From Histoplasma ohiense (Eukaryota; Ascomycota; Eurotiomycetes; Onygenales; Ajellomycetaceae), in assembly GCA_017607445.1 (NCBI GenBank), contig JAEVHH010000006.1, positions 744,001 to 808,000 on the forward strand: a stretch of 64,000 nucleotides of DNA, given 5' to 3'. Every line of letters starts with the position of its first letter. Position 1 is the first letter of the stretch. Below are positions 46,556 to 57,900 of this stretch, piece by piece. A program made the position numbers and the translations under genes. The notes under the pieces are model-generated. The model searched no databases. It was not told where the DNA came from and was given only the letters and a program-made list of their open reading frames with translations.

Positions 46556-47569
46556 TTAGGGTGAGAGCTCATCTTTTCTCTGTTCTTGCCTATCCGCGGG
46601 CGACGCAGTGTTTACGCGCGTGGGGGGTTTACTCAGAGCGATCGCATTCGGACATTGGTTTGTGAAGTGCCCTGGCTTGTCACAGCATATGCAGACTCCT
46701 CTGGCGATTCGGTCGGCGGCATCCTTCCCTGAGACATTGGGGACCCTCGGGCGACTTGTGTTTACATGTGGGACCCAGTCCATTGGTTCTGGTTCGGAGG
46801 CGGGGGGCGCTGCAGAGTGGTTCGGGGCGTACACATTTGTTTGGTGGAATCCTCTGCAATTTTGGAGCGCGCGGAACTGAGACAGGTCATTGTCCAACAG
46901 GCAAAGATCAGTGCAGAATTCACTGTATGTTGAGGGCTTCAGATGCCCTACACTTCAGTTATGCAATTGGAAGTTCAAGTTCTTGAACAACATGTTGATC
47001 TTGACAGCGTCATCCCAGTCTTGCCCACCTGCTTCTAGGAGCTTGCAATTGAATTCAGAAAGGTAAGTTGCCAATGCAACATCCATCTGGCAAGTCCAAT
47101 TAAGCCAGTCTAATGCCTTGGCTTGAAGTGTAGAATTGAGGAAGAGAGAGTTGAGTTGTCAGAAGACTAGCTCTGGTGTACACTGGTGGTCCTGGCAATG
47201 ACTCATCCAGGGTTGGAATTTTGCTAATGCGTCGCCATCCAACCTGCTATGGATATACCATGCTTGATTGGATAGCGAGCCTATTGCTCATCCATCAATG
47301 TCCAATTTGGCATTTGCTTTTGACTTCCACACGAGGTAGAGTGCTAGGTCTCCCTTGTATTTGTTGAGGATTGGGAGCTTCTCTCTTGGGGGCTTTTCGT
47401 GAGGCGCAGGTGTAGGAGGAACAGTGAATGCAGGAGTGCTCATCTCAGCAAGTCATTGTTGCAATTCAGCCATCTGTAGCACCTGCTGCTGGAGGATGCT
47501 TCATAGGTCTAAGTTATCGTCCGCTGTGTTCGGGTGCGGTGGGTGTTCGTAGGATTGCTTGTAGTTCAT
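46556..47569 (-). pseudogene. Gypsy-1 gag (copy B)
   Basis: Starts MNYKQSYEHPPHPNTADD at 47569 and ends at TAA (46556-46558). The last 113 codons (46897-46556) are open and hold the knuckle CICCDKPGHFTNQC (46652-46693). Upstream, TGA codons interrupt, including codon 23 (47501-47503). One TGA corresponds to CAA in copy A, which implies an ancestral CGA mutated on different strands in the two copies. Gag would form the particle and bind element RNA. Confidence 0.85.
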
Positions 47570-47939
47570 TTCAATATCTAAGAACATATAATAATAAAAA
47601 AAAAAAAGAAAAGGAATACTTGGTCCTCTCGCAGGCACTATTCACAGTGTTGTGATGCTAAGCTTGGTCAAGCTTCTTCATGAACGCTATTCACAGCATT
47701 ACAGTTCATAAGCACTCGGGCCTCGTAGAACACAGTCGATTGTGTTTCGGACGCTTAGGCACGACAGTCTATATAACTAACAATAAGGGCACTCAGGCCC
47801 ATGAGGGATCTCTTGTAACAACTAGGCACTCGGGCCTGTAAACGACGCACTCGGGCGTAAGAACTGGTAACAACGCACTTGGGTGTAAGAACTAATAACA
47901 AGGCACTTGGGCCTTAAATGCAGAAGAATCAATTTGTAA
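47570..47939 (-). ncRNA. Gypsy-1 5' leader with an array of small hairpins (copy B)
   Basis: In the RNA sense, six 14-nt units fold as a 4-bp stem and a CYRAGT-type hexaloop: at 47901-47914, 47873-47886, 47845-47858, 47824-47837, 47787-47800 and 47710-47723. Stems include AGGC/GCCT, ACGC/GCGT and GGGC/GCCC while the loop stays CCGAGT, CCAAGT or CTGAGT. Nearer gag are two stems with loop GTGAAT (AATGCTGTGAATAGCGTT, 47682-47699, and one near 47645). A further stem AACACA-ATCGAC-TGTGTT lies at 47730-47747. This is a structured leader of an element RNA, not a separate gene; a packaging or Gag-binding signal is my inference. Confidence 0.6.
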
Positions 47940-48410
47940 TGTAACGGGCATACTTTGATTAACGATTTGGTACTATCCTAATTACAGATTACGAATTGAT
48001 TAAGGAAAGAAAGAGAAAAGAAATCAGAAGAAAAGGTTGTACAAAGGGGGTTCTTATAGGGGAAAGTTCAGGGCGGAAGAATATCAGAAGCTGCTCCACA
48101 GTGGAGTGCGGAGTGGAAGAACATTAAGGGGTATGTGTAAGAATCATTAGAAGCTACACAAGCGCGGAATGTGGGGCGGGGGAATCATTGAGGGCTACGC
48201 GGAAGAATCGTTAGAGACTACGCGAGTGCGGAACACAGAGCGGGAGAACGTAAGGAGCTACGCGGAAGAATCGTTAGAAACTACGCGAGCGCGGAGCACG
48301 GAGCGGAAGAACATCGAGGGTTACGCGAGGTCACAACGGCCAGGAACGAGCGGGTGCAGGAGGGGAGTTGGTTGCGTAAGTTGATTACTAACGGGTGCTA
48401 ACCCGTCACA
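47940..48410 (-). repeat. 5' LTR of Gypsy-1 copy B
   Basis: 471 bp, TGTAACGGGCAT to CTAACCCGTCACA on the + strand. The best preserved LTR of the family in its outer half (48200-48410). The internal sequence after it (TTACAAATTGATTC on the minus strand) is not a TGG-type primer site. Confidence 0.95.
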
Positions 48411-48772
48411 GTATAGAAAGAGAGAGAGAAATTGATGAAGATGAGAGAGATGAAATCAGAGAAAACAGAGAAAATGAAGACACAGATAAAAGCAGAGAAG
48501 ACAGCAGCAGAGAACAACACAGAAACATTCATCATCTCATCATCTTTGCAAACACTGTTATCACTGCTCACATTCTTGTCAACTGCTCCACTTGCACCCT
48601 CATCACTAGCAGAGATAGCTATGTTGTTGTTGTCACACTCTGTCTCCACAACATCATTGAAGACAATCTTCTCAACAGAAGTGAGATCACACACAGAAGA
48701 GACATTAAAAGAAAAGATAAGACAATCACAAATAAAACAGACACTCTGATAATGAGAAGTAGAAGCTAACAA
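48411..48772 (-). pseudogene. Antisense accessory gene of Gypsy-4 (5' part)
   Basis: Starts MLASTSHYQSVCFICDCLIF at 48772 and runs open to the Gypsy-1 insertion, then continues in frame at 42460. It contains CFICDC and VCDLTS cysteines, an acidic Ser-rich stretch, and a hydrophobic segment (VSVLFSAAVFSAFICVFIFSVF). The + strand is also open here for 124 codons, so base bias helps both strands. The continuation across the insertion and the downstream introns favour the minus strand. Unrecognised family. Confidence 0.45.
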
Positions 48773-49185
48773 CAGTTAGCAATCACAAAAGCTGTTGATT
48801 CACAGTCAGATTAGCTTTCAACAAGATTTGATCAATAAGAACTTATCAATAGATTGCATGATATGATCAGAACAGCAGAAGACACAGTGATCAGATATCA
48901 TATCACAGAATAAAAGAGCTAGACATTCAATAAAAGAGAATAGATGTGTAGAACAATTGAAGCAGAGTAAGAGAGATCAAATGAAAAGAGTACAAGAGAG
49001 CAAATGAAAGGAAAAAGTTGTGAATATAACATTGTTAATGATGAGCTGATGTTGTTGTGATAGAAACTCTTGTGCACACAAAGTGAGCATCTTATCTATT
49101 GTGGAATAGCACATTGCAAAAGTGGGCGCGCACGGCATAACACTATTTCCATCACAAGAGTGTAGATGGATTTGATAGAGAAGAA
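48773..49185. other. Gypsy-4 terminal region before the 3' LTR
   Basis: About 400 bp, purine-rich on the + strand (AAAAGAGAATAGATG, AGCAAATGAAAGG). It includes a CpG-rich patch GTGGGCGCGCACGGCATAA near 49120. It would serve as promoter or leader for the antisense gene and carries the polypurine tract region (GATAGAGAAGAA, 49174-49185). Confidence 0.4.
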
Positions 49186-49331
49186 TGTGATAATTTCAGC
49201 TTATTATTCTTTCATAGTATACACCACCCTCTATTATCAAGAATGGTGTATGCTACTGCACTAGTTAATTCATATAAGAAGAGCTGCAAAGCTTAGAAGC
49301 TTTGAACAGCTCAAGCAATCTTTGAACTACA
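49186..49331 (+). repeat. 3' LTR of Gypsy-4
   Basis: 146 bp, TGTGATAATTTCAG to CTTTGAACTACA, more mutated than the 5' LTR (CpG sites changed to TG/CA). Confidence 0.88.
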
Positions 49332-49335
49332 AATC

Positions 49336-52330
49336 TATTCTATTCAATTATCTTATTGATAGCTGTAATATATGTGAAGATAATATTCAATCATCTGATT
49401 CAATCATTCTGTCTGACTGTCAGTTTGTGGGTGGAATGTTGTTGATAATTTTCATCAGACATGAAGTAGATAACATAATATCAATCAAAACTTGCTATTT
49501 ATTAATGAATCTCAGTTGCTAATAATGTTTGCAGATAGATCAAAGTTCTTCACAACTCTTTATACAATAATATTCATAAGTTCTTCTGCATCTAGCTCTA
49601 AAGATGTAGACACAATTATGATTTATTTAATGAATAAATCAATAAATACAACAATAGTATTATAGATTTGACTTCTCTTTTTATTATCTGACAGATCTTC
49701 AATAAAGTTCATGCTAATTGTATATCATTTCTTATCTAGCACTGAATGTGGTTGTAGCAATTCATACAGCTTATACTGTGATATCTTGATGTGTTGACAA
49801 ACATCACAAATTCTCACATATTCTGCAATCTCATCACTCAAATCATGTCATAAGTACTTGTGTTTGATTGCTTTGATGATTTTGTCACATTCAAAATGAT
49901 CACCTTGAAGATCATTGTGATTCATTTTCATTATTTCATATCTTACAGCTTTGTCTTACAGTATATAGACTTTATCATCTTTTCTGAGCAGATCATCTTT
50001 ATCTACTGCTCAGATTGAATAATTATCTACACTAGTGTCATTCATCTCTAATCTTCTACAAAGTTCAGATATACTGATGTCTCTATTCTGAATTTATAAT
50101 AAAAGTTCAATGATAGATTCAGCTATCTCTTCATAATAAACTGTTTTAAACTCAAATATCTTGACAGTTAGAATTCATAATATCAGAGTCTCTAAATCTA
50201 ACTCTGTAACATCTGTAATCTCATTCTCATTCACAGATGCATTTTTTATTCTGCAGAGATTGTTGTTATCAACAACTATGAATCTCTTCACTCAACAATT
50301 TTCAATAGCTTACAGATCTTTTCATATTATCTTGATACATTGATCTAACTTTGTATTTTCTTTTGTCTTTAGTGACTTAAAGATTCTTTTACACAGCTTC
50401 TCTTGTAGAATAGAGAGCTCTGTCAAAAGAGCTGTGTGTTTTACAAAATCTGAGCAATAACTTGATACATCTGCAGAATTATTTTTTTCAGAACAGTGCT
50501 CTATTTCAAAATCAAATACTGAGAGCATTTTCATTCAATGAATCTGATGTTCATTTAGCTGCTTCATTGTCATGAAGCACTGAAGATTGACATGATCAGA
50601 TAAAACAGTTATTGAGTATCTGCTATTATATAGATAGTGACATCATTGTCTGAAAGCTTCTACAATTGATAATATTTCTAGATTATATATTTGATAATAT
50701 CTTTCTGTTTCTGTGAGCTTTCTAGACCAAAATGCAATCAGATGTCAGTGATCATCATTCATTAATTGTGATATTACTGCAGTGATTGCAACATCAGATT
50801 CATCCATTTCTATACAGAGTTTTCACTGCAGATCAAAGTGGATCAACAACAGTGCTTTTGTAAAGCATTCTTTTAACTGCAAAATTGTGTGCTTGCAGTT
50901 TTCATCTAACTGAACAGATGTGTTATTCTTCTCTCTTTTCATTTCATAACCTTTTAACAATTCAGTCAGAGGTGCTGTTATTATTGAGAACTTGTATATG
51001 AATTGATGATAGAAATTGATGAATTCTAGAAATATTTGCAATTCATTTATAGTTTGCAGTTCTGATCAATCTAGAATTGTGTCAATATGATGTTTCTCAA
51101 TAGTAATGCTCTGTATGATAATCACAAAACTCAAGAATTCAATTTCTGTTGCATGAAATGTATACTTACTAAGTTTGACATATAGTCTTCATCACCTTAA
51201 CTGTTCCAGCACATTCTTAACATGGATGACATGTTTGTCAAGTGTGTTTGAATAGATTACAATATTATCAAGATAAGCCATGCAATATATATCTAAAAGA
51301 TCACTGAGAGCTTTGTTGATATAAGATTGAAAGATCACAGAGACATTGATTAGCTCAAAAAATAAAACTAGATATTCAAAGTGTTCATATTGTGTTCAAA
51401 ATGCTGTTTTTCATTCATCTCTCATTTGTATGTGAATTCTATGATATGTGTCTCTAAGATCTAGCTGTGTATATATCTTGACATCTGCTAATCTATCAAG
51501 TATTTCATTTATTAAGAACAGTGGATATTGATTCTTGACTGTTATTTCATTCAATTCTTGATAATTCATACAAAGATGCAGGGTTTCATCTTTCTTTGAT
51601 GTGAATAATACTGACACATCAGCTGAACTCTTGAATGAATGTATTCAATTCTTCTCTAACATCTTTTCAATATATTCTTGAAGAACAGAGAGTTTCTGAG
51701 ATGATAAGTTATATATCAGTCAGTATGAAGGTTTCTTGTCAGATTTGAGATCTATAATATGATTATAAGATGTATGTTCTGCATCAGATATGTCTTCTCA
51801 GAACACATCAAGATAATCTTTATAATCATTTGAAATATTTGACTCAGTTGTTGCATTCACAGCTCATAATGATAAGACAGTGAATATAATATTACCATCA
51901 TCAATTAGTGTTGTGAATTCTTTGACAGTATTCAGATATAATGATTAATATTTGATGCTTTTCTATAGATTCAGCATCTTCACACTCAGTTGATATCAGA
52001 GTTCACAGCTTTCAATCACAGCATATTCAAAATTACATTATATCTGCTAATATCAGTCTCTTTGAAATGGTGGAATTCTTCTTGAAGAATATGTTCATCA
52101 TTGATAATCTTCATTACAGCTCTTTGTTGTTTATATGATTTAATTTTATGATTATCAACTACTTTCACTACTTTTGATTTATTTTTTGTCTTTGAGAAAT
52201 ATTTTAATGCTCAGATATGAAATACAAAGTTCACATCTGCATCAGAATTCACTAATATTCACATCATTGATTATCTCACTTCTGTCAGCATTCATATATT
52301 CATTGTCAATAATCATTTATCTCACAGTCT
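49336..52330 (-). pseudogene. Gypsy-3 pol, main part (copy B)
   Basis: Collinear with 22863-25850 of copy A, on the minus strand: integrase N-terminus, RNase H, RT, protease. RNase H fragment with SVQLDENCKHTILQLKECF (51041-50823). RT fragment LHLCMNYQELNEITVKNQYPL (51617-51411). Heavily mutated, with more stops than copy A. Confidence 0.75.
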
Positions 52331-52909
52331 AGTTATTTGTATTCTCAATGCATCAGCTGTTTCTACAATTGAGATTGTTGATTTTTTATTTATCAAACTT
52401 GATTATACTTTTTGAGATGTAATATTCAACAATCATTTACAATATGACTCTTCTTATGACAGTGAGAATATTTTTTCATTCAGTTATATTTATCTTTCTT
52501 GATTTATTCAGTTGAATCTGTTTGTTTCTCTTATTTTCTCTTGTTTCAACAGTTGCTAGATTTATCAGAATGATGCTGATTCTCTATAAATATTACAGAT
52601 CTTTCTTTGCAAATAACACACTGTCACTTCAGTATATTTTTTTCAAAAGTCTGTAGAGTTCAAAGCAACTCTTTGTAATTCTGAGGTTCTTGATTTTAAT
52701 GATTAAGTTCAGTGTGTAGTATCTTCAATATTTTACTATATAAGTTATTCATTCTTTATTCTTTGCTATATGAGAGTAAATAGTATTCTCAATTTTTGAG
52801 ATATTTAGAGAAGTTGTGTATCAAATGTCATTTTTATTGTTTTATATTTTGTCAACTTTTGACTTGTCAATCAGTGCTGGTTCTGTGGATTGTTAATTTG
52901 TATTTCTAG
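52331..52909 (-). pseudogene. Gypsy-3 gag C-terminal part (copy B)
   Basis: Matches 25860-26440 of copy A, including the decayed CCHC region near 52440-52480. It is cut by Gypsy-2 copy B and continues at 60362. Confidence 0.65.
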
Positions 52910-52914
52910 ATGTG

Positions 52915-53179
52915 TGTGAGGTGTAGTGACAGTGTGAAGAGTAACAGTAGAAGATAGTTTATAGCATAGCGGAGATAATAGTAATATATTGTAAAGTGTA
53001 GTATAGTAGTGTAATGTAGTGTAGCTAATTGCTAAGGAAGAAAAGAAAGAGAAAGAAGATGTGCGAAATACATACATCGATATATATATATACATATAGA
53101 AATAGTGGTAGCAAGAGTATAATGAAAAGAGGTAAGAATAAGTGAAGATAATAAGGAAATAATAAACAAGTGCATTACA
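52915..53179 (-). repeat. 3' LTR of Gypsy-2 copy B
   Basis: 265 bp, + strand TGTGAGGTGTAGTG to AGTGCATTACA, preceded on the element strand by the purine tract AAAAAAAGAGGCAAT. Confidence 0.93.
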
Positions 53180-54114
53180 ATTGCCTCTTTTTTTTATAAA
53201 AGCTGCTCTCAGTGATTGTATAGATTGCTTGCTAGTAGATAATTGCATTCTCATATTGTAAGTTCTGCTTGTTGATAGCAGTATATCAATTGTGTCCTCT
53301 AGATAACTTGTATATGCGTTGTTATTGATTTTCTAATGAGGTGGAATTGATGGATTCTTTGATTGTCAGAGGTTGTATGCAGAGAAGCAAAAAGAATTTC
53401 TTTTCTCTTGAAGATTTCTCTTCTTTTTTAATTTGATCATCATCAAAGCTTCTTTCTGTTCTGCTGTGATTTTTTATTTTCAATAAAAATTTTTAAATTT
53501 TCATTGATTCTCTCTCTTCCTCCCCTCTTTTTTTGAAATGGACTCTCTTGAATATCTCAATTTTAAGTAAGTTGTTTTCTCACTGATGCTTATTGTGTAT
53601 TATTGTTGGTGTTTCTTGTCAGTGGTGTTATTAGTGTGGTCACATGTGCCACTAGCTTGTTTCTGTATAGTGTCATTTGCTGTTTGCTTATTATATTGCT
53701 CTAGATTTAGCTCTAATCACATGACACACAACAGTTGAATTCTGTGTGAATGTTGTGCTCTCAAGCTGAGAGATGTTGACTTCTGATGTGTGTTGAGATC
53801 AAATGTCTGAAAGTATTGTGAGGCTTGTATCTCTGCAGAGAAATTCTGTAAATTCATGAGTAATTCTCTTTAATTCTTATTTTCTTTTTCTTTTTCTTCA
53901 AATTTGCTTTTGAATAGATAGTAGTGCTCTTAGCAATGTTGATATACTGATAATGATGCTAGATGCATGATACACCTCTTCTGAGGTGCATCATATGCAG
54001 GTGAGTGTTTATCTTTGCAGAGATGGTGACTGAGGAGAACATAGCCAGCCACAAAAGTCATCTTCATTGTTTAGTTAAATGATTGAACATATCTTGCCTG
54101 GTGATGCTGTCTGC
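53180..54114. other. Gypsy-2 3' untranslated region (copy B)
   Basis: Collinear with 13860-14897 and 320-1286. No gene seen. A conserved inverted pair GATGCATGATACACCTCTTC / GAGGTGCATCATATGCAG lies near 53963-54000. Confidence 0.5.
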
Positions 54115-54157
54115 TCAGAGCAGAGCAGAGGTGAATACTCTATAATTCCAGCACTGA

Positions 54158-54439
54158 GTGACAGCTGAGCCTGCAGAGGTGCAGATTTTGAAGGTCATGA
54201 TTGTGTCTGATTTTTTCAGAGCAGAGATGTTAAAGAAAGAGAAGATTTTGAGAATGATGAGCTTCAGAGACTCTGCAGTGAAGAAGTTGACTGAAGAGAG
54301 ATTAATGAAAGAGAAGTTAGCTGAAGAGTCAATGAAGAAGATTGTAAAGATATCAGTGACTGCAGCAGTGTCTGTGATATCTGTCTTTCTTGTCAATTTG
54401 CCACTGATATCTGTGAAGCAGAGAGAGAGGATGCTCTGA
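54158..54439 (+). CDS. Antisense accessory ORF of Gypsy-2 (copy B)
   Basis: An open frame of about 93 codons opposite to gag-pol, beginning GTG-TAEPAEVQILKVMIVSDFFRAE and ending VNLPLISVKQRERML. It aligns with the ORFs at 1-302 and 13575-13844. Conserved features are the SDxFRAE motif, a MSF-R/K-S segment, LxEExMKKI, and the hydrophobic VTAAVSVIS-F stretch. No ATG is at the very start here. Function unknown. Confidence 0.42.
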   Translation: MTAEPAEVQILKVMIVSDFFRAEMLKKEKILRMMSFRDSAVKKLTEERLMKEKLAEESMKKIVKISVTAAVSVISVFLVNLPLISVKQRERML

Positions 54440-54990
54440 ACAGTGAAGAAGTGAGAGAAAAAAATGAGAGAAAATGTCTTTCTTTATTGAATATGCTGAA
54501 GAATAAGTAGATTGATGAGGGAGAAGAGATGTGAAAAGATAAATGTTTTGTGAAATAGATATTTATCTATACCTCTGCATTCAAAATGAGTGCTGATAAT
54601 ATACAAGTATCAGAAGAAGTATTGAGTAAGAGTGACAGAGAGAAGAGATGAGAGAGATGATGAGAGAGAGAAGAGAAAATGAGAGATGAAGAATGAAATG
54701 AGAATGAGTGAACTGAGAGTCTTTAGACTTTTCTTAGAACTCATTTTCTTTGTTTTTTCCTTGCTTGTATGTTTTATTTTTTGTATTTAATATATTCAAA
54801 TTGAATTTTTTTCTTTTTCTCTTTTCTCTGATAAAATCCTTCTAAAAAAAAAATGCATTTGATTGGAGTTTGAGTGAGATTTGTACTTCTAGCATTTTTC
54901 AATTTAGAATTTGCACTTCTGATGTCTTTCAATTTAATGTTTGTGCTTTTGACATTTGAAAGTATGTTGATTTTGTATTTGTTGTTTGTT
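54440..54990. other. Gypsy-2 segment between antisense ORF and pol end (copy B)
   Basis: Purine-rich low-complexity sequence, then about two 30-bp repeat units (54885-54960) homologous to 13067-13156. No gene seen. Confidence 0.5.
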
Positions 54991-57900
54991 TTCTTGTTTG
55001 AGAAAGATTTTGAATGTCTGAGTGTTCAATATGTTTTCTTTTGATTCTCATGTATCACCACTAGAACCCCAATCTGTCCATCTCACAAGATATTTCAGAG
55101 GTTTGTTTTTTCATTGTTGTTTTTCAAAAATTTCTTCAATTTGATATTCTTCTTCACTGTTGATAAGTTCTGATTCTGGTTCTGGTAGAGCTCCATTTCT
55201 GTGGTTGTATGGCTTCAATAAAAATACATGAAATACAGAATGAATGCTTCTATATGAAGATGACAGTTCTAGTTTGTATGCTTGTTTTTCAATGATATCC
55301 AGAATCTTAAAGAGTTCAATATATTTATGATTGAGTTTGCAAACCAGGCACAGCAACTGGAGATTTTTTGCATTGAGTATGATATAGTCATCTATTTTAA
55401 ATTGTTGAGGTTTATATTTTGCATTGTAATAGATTTTCTGTGCTTGTTGTGTCTTTTGTAGATTCTCAATAAGCTTATGATGTGTTTCCTTGATATGTTT
55501 CACACAGCTAGCAGCATATATGGCGACTGGTTGTGGTGATTTACTGATATTAATTTTCAAATCAGATTGATATCCCATTAAGGCTTCTGCAGATGTCATT
55601 TCAGTAGAGACATGTTGAGAGATATTGTAAACAAACTGCATCAGCAGTAGCCAGCATGCTCAGTCATCTTGATGATAGTTGATAAAGCATCAGAGATAAT
55701 GTTTCAAGATTTGATTTTGTCATTCTGTTTGATCATCTGTTTGAGAGTGAAAGACTGTTGAAACTTTTCAGTGTGCATCTAGCATATAACAAAAGATGGA
55801 TCAATAATGACTTGTAAACAGCAAATCTCAATCAGATATATGGTTTTTGAGTACTTCATAAATTGTATAGAATTTGATATAAACAATCTCCACTAGTTCA
55901 TCAGCTGTAATGTTTTTAGTGCAAGAAATATAGATTGTAAACTTGATATATATATTCACAATCACTAAAATTGCATTGTAGATTTGATGAAGGAATGTAG
56001 AGGCTGGCAAGTCTGTAATAAAATTTATAGTAATGAACTCAAAAGAATTTGATGATAAGAGAATTGTATTCAATTCTTCATATTGTCTGTACCATTTTGG
56101 CTTTACTTTTTGACAAGTATCATAAGTAGATATATAATCTTTGATATCTCTGACTAGTCCATGTCAATAGTATTTGTTCTGAATACTGTCTATGAACTTT
56201 TTTATATCAAAGTGACCCCTCTGTGAATCATCATGGTTTGCACTGATAATTTCATCAATGAGTGTCTTTTGTTGAGAGACATACACACAATCATCAGCAC
56301 ACAATATATCATTCTCAGAAATTGTTTATAGCATATTTTCAGTGACAGTTATACTCTTCTCTTTTATCTTCTCTCTTTGCTCAGCAGCAAAAGAATCAAT
56401 CTTCTGTGCTTTACTCAGAAATGAGATGAAGAATTCAGATATTTCTGTATATGCTGAGTCCTCAAGAATAGTCTTATTGACTGCAATCCAGAGCATATAT
56501 TGCTCAATGTGCAACAGAGAGAAAGAGTTTACACAAGAGATAGAAGACATTGATGTATAAAGCACTTTTTGCTCATTAAAAGAAGCATTTTACTCATTAA
56601 AGATTCATGCACAGACTATATCAGAAGAAATATCATTTTGAAAAGAAGTATCAGCTTCTCAGTCTAGTCTAACTTCATGTTTCAGCTTCTGTTGCAGAGT
56701 AGATAATATAGTTTGATCATTATAGACTTCACTGTAGTCTGTGTGACAACTGAGCTCATCAGCTGAATTCTTTGATTCAGAGTGGTGTAGTAATATAAAA
56801 TCATAAGCAGATAAAGCTTCCACTCATCTGATCTGATGTCTGTTCAGTTTCTTAGTTGTCATAAAGTACTGCAGATTGATATGATCAGATCAGATTTGAA
56901 TTGAATACTGACTTCTCTTCAGATAGTGTCTTCAATTCTTAAATGCTGCTACAATAGTTAAGAGTTCTTTATCATGAGTATCATAATATGTTTTCACATC
57001 AATCAACTTTCTTGATCAGAAGACAACTGAATGTCAGTGCTCATCATTCTGCAACTGTGACAGAATAGCAGTGACTGCAAAAGTGAACACATCAGATTCA
57101 ATCTGAATACATCAAGCTGAGTCAAAATGAGCTAATAGAGAAGCATGTATAAAGTGTGATTTGAGCTCATTGAAAATGCTTTGAGCATCTTCTGTTCATA
57201 TAAAAGTGGCTTTTCTTTCCCTCTTCTTACTCTCTTTTGTAAGTTCAAATAATGGGGCTGCAATAGAGGAGAAAGACTTAATAAATCACTGATAGAAATT
57301 AACAAAGCTCAAGAAGAATTGAATCTCTTTAATTGATTTAGATATAGATCATTTCACAATAGTGGAGACTCTGTCTGACTTCATCTCAATATCATTTGTA
57401 TCTATAACAAACCTCAGAAATGAGATCTTGTTCACTTCAAATTCACATTTAGAGAGTTTTGCAAATAGATTTGTATGTTTGAGATGTTCTAATATCTTAG
57501 TAACATGCACTTTATATTTCTGCTTTGAATTGAAGAATATGAGAATGTCATCCAAATAGACAATGCAACATATATCCAACAAATCAGACAAGGCATTGTT
57601 AATGTATGCTTGAAATGTCACTGAAGCATTAGCTAGTTCAAATGGTATAACTACATATTCAAAATGTTCATATTTCATTCTAAAGACTGTCTTTCAACAG
57701 TCTTTTGCTGCTATAAGTATGTGATGATAGACATCTTGAAGGTCCAGCTTAGTGAATATCTTGGCTTTTGAAAGTCTATCAAGTAATTCACTTATTAGAG
57801 ATAGAGGGTATCAGTTCTTGATAATGATTTGATTTAATCCTTGATAGTCTACACAAAGACAGAGTTTATTATTTTTTTTGAAGACAAAGAGAATCAATGT

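Larger units (their letters stand above)
42466..48410 (-). mobile_element. Gypsy-1 LTR retrotransposon, copy B (youngest element)
   Basis: 5945 bp, two 471-bp LTRs, perfect TSD GTATA (42461-42465 and 48411-48415). Minus-strand order: 5' LTR, hairpin leader, gag, pol, purine tract, 3' LTR. It keeps abundant CpG and GG/CC and has a 405-codon open block covering protease and RT. Still, gag has several TGA codons, pol about a dozen, and the integrase catalytic Glu is replaced. It therefore cannot move on its own as it stands. Confidence 0.96.
32609..49331 (+). mobile_element. Gypsy-4 LTR retrotransposon with very short LTRs, containing three further insertions
   Basis: Two 146-bp LTRs (32609-32754 and 49186-49331). 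The flanking duplication is AATC (32605-32608 and 49332-49335; 4 bp). It interrupts Gypsy-3 copy B where copy A is continuous (about 22862). Plus-strand order: leader, gag with CCHC, protease remnant, RT, RNase H, integrase, then a long 3' region with an antisense gene. Two hAT-like elements and one Gypsy-1 sit inside. Removing them leaves about 8 kb. Confidence 0.88.
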
